This document shows, piece after piece, positions 8,968 through 16,893 of a DNA stretch of 64,000 bases. How positions within the stretch are numbered: the first letter of the stretch is position 1; each line of letters begins with the position of its first letter. Made by a program: the position numbers and the translations under genes. Source of the DNA: Segatella copri (GTDB lineage: Bacteria > Bacteroidota > Bacteroidia > Bacteroidales > Bacteroidaceae); NCBI RefSeq assembly GCF_009494395.1, contig NZ_VZCB01000076.1:1-64000 (forward strand). The letters are read 5' to 3'. Under the pieces are notes generated by a model. That model saw only the letters and a program-made list of their open reading frames with translations. It did not search any database and was not told the origin of the DNA.

Positions 8968-9111
8968 ATGGATTTATTTGATAGCAAAAGACAAGAAAGA
9001 TTAGAGGCAGCAAGAAAGGCTTCTACTGCCAGTAAAGAAGCAGCAAGAAAATTTCTTATTGAGGCTGGAATATTGTTGCCAAACGGAGAAATTGCACCAC
9101 ATTTGAGATAA
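8968..9111 (+). CDS. Small helical protein, unknown function (47 aa)
   Basis: A 47-residue Ala/Lys/Arg-rich protein (MDLFDSKRQERLEAARKAS..., ending LLPNGEIAPHLR). The pattern of a helix followed by FLIEAGILLPNGE is seen in small proteins next to toxin-antitoxin-like genes. It has a strong AAGGAGGT site, and the next gene starts 4 bp downstream. The 106 bp before it hold a short stretch (CCTTTTGCCCATATTGAAGA) that recurs inside the gene at 9116, perhaps a remnant of a duplicated copy. Confidence 0.65.
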   Translation: MDLFDSKRQERLEAARKASTASKEAARKFLIEAGILLPNGEIAPHLR

Positions 9112-9115
9112 AGTT

Positions 9116-9415
9116 ATGAACAAGGAGAATCTTTCATCAGTAGCGTTACTCTCTAATCAGGGAGATATGACTTCTTTTCGATATGGCAATAATAATATCC
9201 GATTTCGTTCTCCAAAATGCCTCAAACAATATACAGAGGTTAAGGAATGGGATAATGGATATATTGTTGTTATGGCAGATTATGAAGGTTTGGGCGAAAC
9301 GGAAGAGTATATTGACCTTTTGCCCATATTGAAGAATCTGTATATCAATCCTGAGACTTTTCTCAAACCAATCAAGTCAGTAAAAATAGATTATCATGAA
9401 GGAAGAAGAAATTAA
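9116..9415 (+). CDS. Conserved hypothetical protein (99 aa)
   Basis: A 99-residue protein with no signal peptide; core SNQGDMTSFRYGN, EWDNGYIVVMADYE, EEYIDLLPILKNL. I do not recognise a named domain with certainty. It opens a three-gene cassette whose reading frames overlap (next start at 9396, then 9628), an arrangement usual for toxin-antitoxin-like units. Confidence 0.7.
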   Translation: MNKENLSSVALLSNQGDMTSFRYGNNNIRFRSPKCLKQYTEVKEWDNGYIVVMADYEGLGETEEYIDLLPILKNLYINPETFLKPIKSVKIDYHEGRRN

Positions 9416-9635
9416 ATCTGTAGCAGAAAAAGCTATGATGATTGTTTGCGGATATGCATTTTCGCAAAATGAAGAGGGCTTTATACGTGTAGTGTATCTA
9501 CACCCGCCATACCATGCTCTTGTGATGACGAGCGAGGGGGAAGTAACAGAAACCAATATGGATGATATAGAAATCTGCATCGTTCAAAAGTATTGGAATC
9601 GAAATAAAAAATTAATGGAGCAAGCTTATGCCTAA
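9396..9635 (+). CDS. Conserved hypothetical protein (79 aa)
   Basis: A 79-residue protein (MKEEEIKSVAEKAMM..., YLHPPYHALVMTSEGEV) that overlaps the end of the preceding gene by 20 bp and the start of the DUF4160 gene by 8 bp. The overlaps point to translational coupling and a shared role. The domain is not recognised; it could be a partner or antitoxin. Confidence 0.7.
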   Translation: MKEEEIKSVAEKAMMIVCGYAFSQNEEGFIRVVYLHPPYHALVMTSEGEVTETNMDDIEICIVQKYWNRNKKLMEQAYA

Positions 9636-9909
9636 ATATTACGACTTTATGATATGTGGGTATTATCTCTATTTTACTTCCCATTGTATAGTAGAAGCTA
9701 TGCATGTACATGCCAGTGACCGGCACTTAACTGAATCAGGTTCTGCTAAGTTATTTGTTATGGGAAATGGTGATACCATCGTAAAAGAGCAGGGTGTTCT
9801 GACCAATAAAGAATTGAGAATCATTCGTGAATTCATAAAAGACAACTATCAGGAAATGTTCTTAAAATGGTCGGAAATGAGCAATAATGGATTTTATCGT
9901 GGAGAATAA
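9628..9909 (+). CDS. DUF4160-family protein
   Basis: A 93-residue protein with the DUF4160 signature: an aromatic N-terminal strand (MPKYYDFMICGYYLYFTS), then MHVHASD, a middle strand pair, and a C-terminal helix (KELRIIREFIKDNYQEMFLKW). DUF4160 proteins usually sit beside DUF2442 proteins and are suspected toxin-antitoxin components. Last gene of the island, followed by terminator copy B. Confidence 0.75.
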   Translation: MPKYYDFMICGYYLYFTSHCIVEAMHVHASDRHLTESGSAKLFVMGNGDTIVKEQGVLTNKELRIIREFIKDNYQEMFLKWSEMSNNGFYRGE

Positions 9910-9919
9910 TTAAAGATAA

Positions 9920-9964
9920 GGTGTATCCTTCTTGCTCAACATATCGGGCAAGCGAGGATACACC
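9920..9964. terminator. Bidirectional terminator (copy B)
   Basis: Same hairpin as at 6585-6628, with one substitution and one inserted base. It lies between convergent genes and can serve both. Confidence 0.85.
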
Positions 9965-9995
9965 TTATTTTAAATATATATACGATATACTCCAG

Positions 9996-10946
9996 CTAGA
10001 ATGTCTTGGAATACTTACTTTCTTCTAATGCCGTGTCGGAAACAGTAAACGAAGTGGTACTGCTATTATTGAAGAAATTACCCTCGTAACGGGTTAACTT
10101 ACCCTTTACCAGATGTACATTGTCAAAATTGCACTCCTTGATGACCTTGCCATTCTTGTCCTTAGCCTGAGACTTTACATGAAGATTCTCTACATCATCA
10201 GCCTTCAAAAGCGTATAGACCGTGAAGAATAAATGCTTGTACTGGTACTTCTTGGCATCAAATACTCTTTCGTAATGGATAGGAGCCTCTGTCTTGCATG
10301 TGCCGGTAGCAGGATTGAATACCACACCGCAATCTCCGGAAATATCTATGGATTCGCCGGCTACATTTAATGGAGTTTCAATAGAGCTCCTGAGAACGAA
10401 GGCACTCACGCCCCGTGACAATGTTGCATCAAAATTCTGGTTGCTTACTTGAGGACTGACCGTAATATCCTTATAGGCATACACCATATCGGTGACCTGA
10501 TCATTCGGAAATCTGACTTCGGTAGCCGACTTGATGGTAATACGATTATCTAAAGGCATAGGGGTTACTGCGGCTACAGCCACCATGTGGTAAGTGCCTT
10601 CAGGAACATCTAAGGTTACCTTGCCGAAATCATCGCCCAGACTGTCCTGTCTTACGACATAGCCTGAATCATTCTCGGAATCAATAGGTATCAATGCTAC
10701 CTCCAGTTCTGAAAACCTGTGGCAGGCAGCCAAGGTCGTTTTGTTATCAGCACGGGTGGAATGCATACGTGCCGATGAGACATCTGAGGCAGAAGAGATA
10801 TCTTCTATCGTTTTCTCGAAGAAGCTGATGCTTACCTCATGGTTCGTTACCTGTGATGATTCATTCATCACGTTTTCCTTGGAACAACTACATAAAAGTA
10901 GTATAGCGGAGACCAGCATCAGGCCTATGCTTTTACTGTTGTTCAT
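9996..10946 (-). CDS. Secreted lipoprotein, possibly fimbrillin-like
   Basis: A 316-residue protein with a lipoprotein signal (ILLLCSC, Cys at about 21). The body is beta-rich, with the sequence DVPEGTYHMVAVA and a run of strands that recalls FimB/Mfa2-type fimbrial subunits, but the match is weak. It stands alone between the island and the GH10 operon, with its own promoter box at 11046-11053. Surface exposure is likely; a role in xylan use is not shown. Confidence 0.7.
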   Translation of the reverse strand: MNNSKSIGLMLVSAILLLCSCSKENVMNESSQVTNHEVSISFFEKTIEDISSASDVSSARMHSTRADNKTTLAACHRFSELEVALIPIDSENDSGYVVRQDSLGDDFGKVTLDVPEGTYHMVAVAAVTPMPLDNRITIKSATEVRFPNDQVTDMVYAYKDITVSPQVSNQNFDATLSRGVSAFVLRSSIETPLNVAGESIDISGDCGVVFNPATGTCKTEAPIHYERVFDAKKYQYKHLFFTVYTLLKADDVENLHVKSQAKDKNGKVIKECNFDNVHLVKGKLTRYEGNFFNNSSTTSFTVSDTALEESKYSKTF

Positions 10947-11045
10947 CTGCTTCTTTTCGTTTGAGTCAGACGCCGGAACCCCCGGTATTATCGGCTAGTA
11001 CGCATTTGAATGATACAAGCAAATAGCTTTTGTACTAACGTTGCA

Positions 11046-11053
11046 CAAATATA
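11046..11053 (-). promoter_or_regulatory. -7 box of the lipoprotein gene
   Basis: TATATTTG on the minus strand, about 100 bp before the start codon. No clear -33 box was seen. Confidence 0.5.
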
Positions 11054-11122
11054 GTGAAAATATGAATCCGTTGTACTTTTACTGACTTATTTCTTTGTTT
11101 CCTTAACAATTTATAACGAAAG

Positions 11123-11154
11123 AGGGCGATACACCATAGAGAATGCATCGCCCT
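11123..11154 (-). terminator. Terminator of the susCD-GH10 operon
   Basis: AGGGCGAT (11123-11130) pairs with ATCGCCCT (11147-11154), 60 bp past the GH10 stop codon. The T-tract is weak. Confidence 0.65.
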
Positions 11155-11213
11155 TAGAAAGATTAAGTATGAATATCTAAACTGTAGAATCCATTTGGCA
11201 TTGTGGCTTTCAA

Positions 11214-13664
11214 TTACTTATCTACTGTAGAAGATACATTGTTCTTCTCGTAATAAGCCTTATATTCATTGCCACCATACTTGAGCCCGAGGTCTTCGCC
11301 TGCTATTCCATCGCAGAAACCCTTGTAAGCCCACTTGCGCTTGTAGTCCTTGTCGAAGAGGTTAGGCACCTGACCCTTGAGCCAGTATTCGTGCTCAGCC
11401 TCGTTATCAGACAAGCTCCAGATGGTAATACCGCTCTGCTGAGCTGCTGGTACGTTAGCCTTATAGCTCTCCATAATCATGCGGTAGGCATCGCTCTGTG
11501 CCTTGTACTGATTAGATGAAGGAGAAGCTGTGCCGAGAGAAAGATCGAGCTCTGTAACGCGAACCAGCTTGCCAGTAGCAGCCATGGTCTGGAACATAGC
11601 ATCTACCTTCTCCTTGAGAGCTGCAATATTGGCTGCATTCTTCTCTGCATCATCGCTGCAGGAAAGAGATACGTGCATCTGGGTTCCGATACCGTCTACG
11701 ATAGGAGTACCATTCTTCTCGTCGATTTCCTTGACGAACTTGATAAGAGCATCAAGCTTGTTAGGTGAGGTCTCCAGATTGTAGTCGTTCACGAAGAGCT
11801 TGGTCTCTGCTGGCAGATACTTGCGTGCCAACTGGAATGCCTTTACTGGGTAGTCCTTTACATAGTAGCCCCAGTACCAGTGGTTACTGCCCCAGTTGAG
11901 GGTCAAACCGTCTGCCTCTGTCTCTACAGGAGCTGCATCGTACATGGTCTGCTCATCTTCTGTCCATGTTCCACCGAAGATGCCTTCGTCGATTCCGCGA
12001 TATTTGTTGCTGCCGTCAGCGATAGGCTCGTTGATGACATCGTAGCCATATGGAGTTACGTTCTTTTCCTTCAGGTGTTCTGCCATGCCCTTTACCCAGG
12101 CATCCATTGCACCTTCGAGAGCAGCCTGTTTCTCGGCAGCGCTCTTCAGAACAAAGTACTTGCGGCTGGCACGGGTAACCTTTCTTGCCTTACCGTTGGA
12201 AGCCTGGATGTACTGGATGCCTCTGGCTGCTGCATTCTGATCTTTGGCAAGTCCGAACTTGATATTATCAATGTAATAGGTGCCGCCTACCTTGCCATAG
12301 TTGAGGATGATGCGGTTGGCATCATCGTAAGCAGGGGTAAAGGTGAATTCGCATTTCACCCAATCGGTACCTACGCTGAAGGTATTGTAACCGCCCTGAG
12401 AACTGTATGTGGTTCCATTCTGATACTGGAACTGCAATTCACCTGCAGGAGAAGTAGACTTGGCATAGAACTGAATGATGTACTTCTTGCCTTCCTGCAG
12501 CGCATCGTCAAAGGTATAGGCACACTGAGCTTCCCAGGCATTGCCATCACCCTTGTTCTTCAAGGCGAGACCCTTGCTGTTGTTGTAACCAGCGCCTTCT
12601 TCTACTTCGGCACTTTCCTTGTTGCTACCCCAGGAACCCCAATTGCCTGTGGTTCCACCTTCAAAGTCAGATGCATCGCCTGCCATCACATTCTCCATAG
12701 GGTCATCCTGCTTCAAACCAAACTGGATGTCATCGATGGTATAGGTAGCTCCAACCTTACCAAAGTTGAGGATGATGCGGTTCACATCGTCATATTTGTC
12801 GATGGTAAATTCATACTGGAAGGTTTGCCAATCGGTACCAACAGTGAAGGAATTATATCCACCCTGAGAACCGTATGTACTGCCATTCTGATATTGGAAC
12901 TGCAATTCTCCGGCAGGAGAAGTAGACTTTGCCTTGAACTTGATGACGTAGGTCTTGTTCATCTCCAAATAGTCATTGAAGGTATAGGCGCACTGAGCTT
13001 CCCAGGCATTGCCGTCACCCTTGTTTTTCAGAACGAGGGCTGCTGACCCATCCTGTCCGGCTCCTGATACAACTTCAGCACTTTCCTTGTTGCTGCCCCA
13101 TGAGCCCCAACCGCCAGTGCTTCCACCATTGAAGTCGGATGCATCGCCAGAGAGAACATTGGCAATATCACCATCACTTTCTACTACGAGGGTAGGGGCG
13201 ATGAGTGATTTCAGATAGCTTTGGTTCTGCTGGGTGTGCCAGAAGAAGTTATGACCGTAGAGCTTCATGTTGCCATCCAATGCTTCGATGAGCTTGTCCA
13301 CAGTTGCGAAGTTCAGGGAACCGCTGTTGCCCATGATGGCATCGTTCTTCATGGCATTGCCAGGAGTAAAAATCTGATAGTTGGCATTGGCAAGGCTGCC
13401 TTCTCCATTGGCATTGTTGATATACAAGTCTGCACCCATGCCGATACCAATCAGCATGTTAGGAGTATTCTGCTGGGCATAGTCCTTGATGTTGTCGTAG
13501 TTGGCGATGACTTCCTTCACGGCAAGAGGAATCTCTGCTGAGGTTACGTCAGCGTGGTCGGCTGGCTTGCCCCATTCCATGAGCTGGTCGTCGCAACCAG
13601 TGAGTAGCATCACTGATGCTACTACTGGTATGAATATCTTATTGATTTTCATCATGATTTTCAT
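11214..13664 (-). CDS. GH10 endo-xylanase lipoprotein with two inserted CBMs
   Basis: An 816-residue surface xylanase that cuts xylan backbone. The lipoprotein signal ends VMLLTGC. The GH10 barrel is split: the first part (about 50-160, with YGHNFFWHTQ) is followed by two near-identical CBM4/22-like modules of about 150 residues (about 173-320 and 325-471), then the rest of the barrel. The acid/base Glu is in DVINEPI (about 545) and the nucleophile Glu in TELDLSL (about 704). This architecture matches the xylan-induced Xyn10C of P. bryantii and its Bacteroides relatives. Last gene of the SusC-SusD-binding protein-GH10 operon, 10 bp after its neighbour. Confidence 0.95.
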   Translation of the reverse strand: MKIMMKINKIFIPVVASVMLLTGCDDQLMEWGKPADHADVTSAEIPLAVKEVIANYDNIKDYAQQNTPNMLIGIGMGADLYINNANGEGSLANANYQIFTPGNAMKNDAIMGNSGSLNFATVDKLIEALDGNMKLYGHNFFWHTQQNQSYLKSLIAPTLVVESDGDIANVLSGDASDFNGGSTGGWGSWGSNKESAEVVSGAGQDGSAALVLKNKGDGNAWEAQCAYTFNDYLEMNKTYVIKFKAKSTSPAGELQFQYQNGSTYGSQGGYNSFTVGTDWQTFQYEFTIDKYDDVNRIILNFGKVGATYTIDDIQFGLKQDDPMENVMAGDASDFEGGTTGNWGSWGSNKESAEVEEGAGYNNSKGLALKNKGDGNAWEAQCAYTFDDALQEGKKYIIQFYAKSTSPAGELQFQYQNGTTYSSQGGYNTFSVGTDWVKCEFTFTPAYDDANRIILNYGKVGGTYYIDNIKFGLAKDQNAAARGIQYIQASNGKARKVTRASRKYFVLKSAAEKQAALEGAMDAWVKGMAEHLKEKNVTPYGYDVINEPIADGSNKYRGIDEGIFGGTWTEDEQTMYDAAPVETEADGLTLNWGSNHWYWGYYVKDYPVKAFQLARKYLPAETKLFVNDYNLETSPNKLDALIKFVKEIDEKNGTPIVDGIGTQMHVSLSCSDDAEKNAANIAALKEKVDAMFQTMAATGKLVRVTELDLSLGTASPSSNQYKAQSDAYRMIMESYKANVPAAQQSGITIWSLSDNEAEHEYWLKGQVPNLFDKDYKRKWAYKGFCDGIAGEDLGLKYGGNEYKAYYEKNNVSSTVDK

Positions 13665-13674
13665 TTAAGGGTTA

Positions 13675-15081
13675 TTATTCTGTAGCTGTTTCGCCATCAT
13701 TGAAGTCCTTTACTGCAATAGACTTGGTGCTGACAACGCGGAGGTTGTCGACATAAATCTTCTGGTTGAAGGTACTTGCCTTGTACTTGATGGCATCAGA
13801 GAATTCCAGGTCGCTGTTGACGAGGAATAATACCAGGTTCTTGTATGAACCGCTGTTGCGGTCTTCTACAATCTTCTGGAAGGTTACATCAGCTGCTTTC
13901 TCCGGGTCGTAGTTACCGAATGCTGTCATCGGAATGGTGATGGTCTGCCAGCGTTCACCGGTGGTGAATGGGGCATGAGAGCCATCCTTTTCATTCAACC
14001 ATGGAATCCATACGGTAGCTGTGTTGGTATATTCATCGCTATACTTTGTAGCAGCAGAACCCCATCCATAGTTTGCCAGATTGTTCTGGAGAGAAATTTC
14101 GAGCTGACCCGTCAGATCCCAAGGTTCAGGACAGTAGATGTCGAACTGGATAGCTACTTCTGATGCCTTGGTCTCGGCAGGAATCGTGCCATACATGCGG
14201 CTCCAGTCGTCATTGGCATTGTCATTACCTGCTGTAGCCCAGTATTTGGCATTGCCACCTGCATCCAAACCGCCTGCATCGAGTACTGATAGTGGTGCGA
14301 GCAATGCAACCTTGCCACGACCGCTGTTGAGAGGATCGTCTACGAGATCGTCTGTACCGTAAGTTGCGCTCCATGAACCCAGTTCGCCCTTTCCGTCGAA
14401 ATCGGTGATGAAGTCGCCGAAGTCGTTGAAATAGGTAGGAGTCTTGGCTGTACCGTTAGCGCCTTCACTGGTGATAGAGCCAGACTTGGTGAGGTCGGCT
14501 GTGCCAGGAACGGTAAAGCTGTACCATTTGCCGTCTTCATCGTTACGGATGCCACTTGTTATTTCTGTACCATCAGGTAATGTGACCTTGGTGGTTTCCT
14601 GCAGGTTGGCACCATATACGGTTACAGTTTCGCCAGCCTTAGGTAGAGTGTTGTCTACGCTGGTAATGCTAGGAGCTGCCGCACGGATGGTGAACTCGTA
14701 AGTCAACTTGTTGTTATCATTCTTATAGAATACGATGGTATTGCGTACGCTGACGTTAGCTTTTTCTACTGGTGTAGCTGCATTGAGCGTTACCCATACG
14801 TTGTTGTCAGTCATCAGAGCGTTGTTGAAGTAGGTCTCGTATCCATTTACGTAGATTCTCTTCAAACCGCTGAAGCCTGAGCCTTCGATTCTGAGCAACT
14901 GTCCCAGTCGGGCAAACTCCACAGGACGGTCTTTGTTGACTTCATCGTCCACATTCTCCAGATATATCTGGTTAATCTTCATTGTTGCCGAGCTTCCGCC
15001 GTTGTCGTCATCGCTGCACGCAGCAAAGCTGAATGCTGCCAATGCAAGGCACAATGTCCAGAGATATTTCATTGTTTTCAT
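13675..15081 (-). CDS. Surface glycan-binding lipoprotein with IPT/TIG domains
   Basis: A 468-residue lipoprotein (signal ends AFSFAAC). Two IPT/TIG-like beta domains (about 35-130 and 135-210; APSITSVDNTLPKAGETVTVYG is typical) precede a C-terminal glycan-binding module. This corresponds by place and architecture to XusE and the SGBPs of Bacteroides xylan loci. It lies between SusD and the GH10 gene, where such proteins hold polymer at the cell surface. Ligand inferred from context. Confidence 0.9.
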   Translation of the reverse strand: MKTMKYLWTLCLALAAFSFAACSDDDNGGSSATMKINQIYLENVDDEVNKDRPVEFARLGQLLRIEGSGFSGLKRIYVNGYETYFNNALMTDNNVWVTLNAATPVEKANVSVRNTIVFYKNDNNKLTYEFTIRAAAPSITSVDNTLPKAGETVTVYGANLQETTKVTLPDGTEITSGIRNDEDGKWYSFTVPGTADLTKSGSITSEGANGTAKTPTYFNDFGDFITDFDGKGELGSWSATYGTDDLVDDPLNSGRGKVALLAPLSVLDAGGLDAGGNAKYWATAGNDNANDDWSRMYGTIPAETKASEVAIQFDIYCPEPWDLTGQLEISLQNNLANYGWGSAATKYSDEYTNTATVWIPWLNEKDGSHAPFTTGERWQTITIPMTAFGNYDPEKAADVTFQKIVEDRNSGSYKNLVLFLVNSDLEFSDAIKYKASTFNQKIYVDNLRVVSTKSIAVKDFNDGETATE

Positions 15082-15126
15082 AATTCTCTAAATATTAATG
15101 ATTAGTTATACAGGTTGGAATGCCTG

Positions 15127-16866
15127 TTATTTAAACAAATCGGTGTCCTGCACCTCGCGATCGCCAAACTGATAAGCCACGGTAGCGATATTGCCGCTTG
15201 CATCCGGCTTCAAGAGTGGGTTCTTGGTCTGGTCGGTATCTGCGATAGGCAAAGTCAGGTTCTTGGCTGTAGCTGTTGCTACGCTAGGGCCTGGCTCTGC
15301 ATAATCCTCGCTCAATACATATTCGTGGGTTGCTGACTTGTAGTAGCTGGCATTGCGATGCTGGTGATTGACATAGTTCACCATCTCCTGCTGCTGATAA
15401 TATCCGCGACGGACGATGAAGTACCAGTACAATCCCTCGAATGCAGTCTCTACACGGAACTCATGGCGAATGTCCTCGAAGGTGAGGCTATTCTTGGTTG
15501 CAACACCTGCACGGGTACGGAGTGCATTGAAATACTTGAGAGCCGTAGCATCTGTAGTCTTTCCGTTGTTACCCAATGTAGCTTCTGCATAGTTGAGATA
15601 AACTTCTGCAAGACGCATCATATAGGTATTGATACCAGAGTTGTTGTTGACAGCAAAGCCGTTGACAGCATTGGTACCGATGACGTACTTCTTGATATTG
15701 GCACCTTGTGAACCTGCGTTCTCGGTCTCACCATATACGTATGGTTTCTCAGGATTGGCAGATAATTCAGGATAAGATTCGCCATAAGATGCAATACAGT
15801 TGTGGCGACGGATGGCATCATCCACCTTTGTACCGAGCGTCTGGTCTTCATATTCCTTGAATTCTTCCCAAAGATCGTAAGAACAATAGGTAGAACCACC
15901 CCAAGAGTTTCCCTGGTTAACTTGAGTACTCCAGGCAAGGAAACGGGTCATTGACTGTGCCAGACCGCCTTCTGCACCAGCCTGGAACTGTAACTGGAAG
16001 ACGCTCTCGCTATTATTATTAAAGGTAGAGGCTGCAAACAATTCGGCATAGGTATCTGTCAGTTTATAAGGCCCCTCTTCAATAACAACTGCTGCTGCCT
16101 TCTTGGCTGCATCGAGATAATACTCATTACGTGTGCCACGATTGGCATCTGTTGCTACGTTGCTGCCGTCATAGCGTCCGCTGGTAGTCAAACCTGCCAT
16201 TGACAGATAGAAACGGCTGAGCATGGCATAGGCTGCATACTTGTTGACACGGCCTGTGGCAGGAGATGTTGATGGCAGATGAACTGCGGCATACTCCATA
16301 TCACGGATGGCAAACTCGATTCCATCGGCTACAGGGTTAGGACTTACAACATAGTTGTTGACCAGATCCTGGGTGTTGTTGTAGATAACGGCACAACCCC
16401 AGAGTGAACTGATATACCAGTAAGCCAGACCACGCATGAAGCGAGCCTCTGCAATACCTTGTATCTTTGCCGTCTCACTTACATTAGCTGTAGAGTTGTT
16501 GGCGATATTGTTGATGGTATTGTTTGCCTGAGCTACAACAGAATAAAGCGCTCCCCAAGCTTCGGTAAGACCGGTGGAAAGACCTGTCTCGGTGAAGTTG
16601 GTATATGGATAGACATAGCCTGAGTATTGGGCGGTGATGTTGTTGGCACGTCCATCGCCCATACCATAATAGAACTTATCATTGAAGTCGTACCACACAT
16701 AGCTGTAAAGTGGCATGACTGCCTGTGAAACTGCCTCGTCATTATCGAAGAAGTTGTCCTGCGAAATCTGGTAGGAATTCTTCTGCTCGAGGAAGTCATT
16801 GGCGCAGCTGGAGAATGAGAGGATTCCCGCTATCGCCAGTGTATATTTCAATATGTTAGTTTTCAT
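15127..16866 (-). CDS. SusD/RagB-family lipoprotein (pair 2)
   Basis: A 579-residue lipoprotein (signal ends LSFSSC). SusD core with the family-typical segments FMRGLAYWYISSLWG and AEVYLNYAEA, and a C-terminal FEDIRHEFRVETAFEG stretch. It is 28 bp downstream of its SusC and 46 bp upstream of the glycan-binding protein gene. Equivalent to XusD by position. Confidence 0.95.
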   Translation of the reverse strand: MKTNILKYTLAIAGILSFSSCANDFLEQKNSYQISQDNFFDNDEAVSQAVMPLYSYVWYDFNDKFYYGMGDGRANNITAQYSGYVYPYTNFTETGLSTGLTEAWGALYSVVAQANNTINNIANNSTANVSETAKIQGIAEARFMRGLAYWYISSLWGCAVIYNNTQDLVNNYVVSPNPVADGIEFAIRDMEYAAVHLPSTSPATGRVNKYAAYAMLSRFYLSMAGLTTSGRYDGSNVATDANRGTRNEYYLDAAKKAAAVVIEEGPYKLTDTYAELFAASTFNNNSESVFQLQFQAGAEGGLAQSMTRFLAWSTQVNQGNSWGGSTYCSYDLWEEFKEYEDQTLGTKVDDAIRRHNCIASYGESYPELSANPEKPYVYGETENAGSQGANIKKYVIGTNAVNGFAVNNNSGINTYMMRLAEVYLNYAEATLGNNGKTTDATALKYFNALRTRAGVATKNSLTFEDIRHEFRVETAFEGLYWYFIVRRGYYQQQEMVNYVNHQHRNASYYKSATHEYVLSEDYAEPGPSVATATAKNLTLPIADTDQTKNPLLKPDASGNIATVAYQFGDREVQDTDLFK

Positions 16867-16893
16867 ATTCTCTTTTCTTTTGAAGTTGATGGA

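Noticed and set aside
11880..13046. 388-residue plus-strand frame
   Set aside because: Antisense to the GH10 gene, whose domains and codon pattern are clear; a mirror of a repetitive coding sequence.
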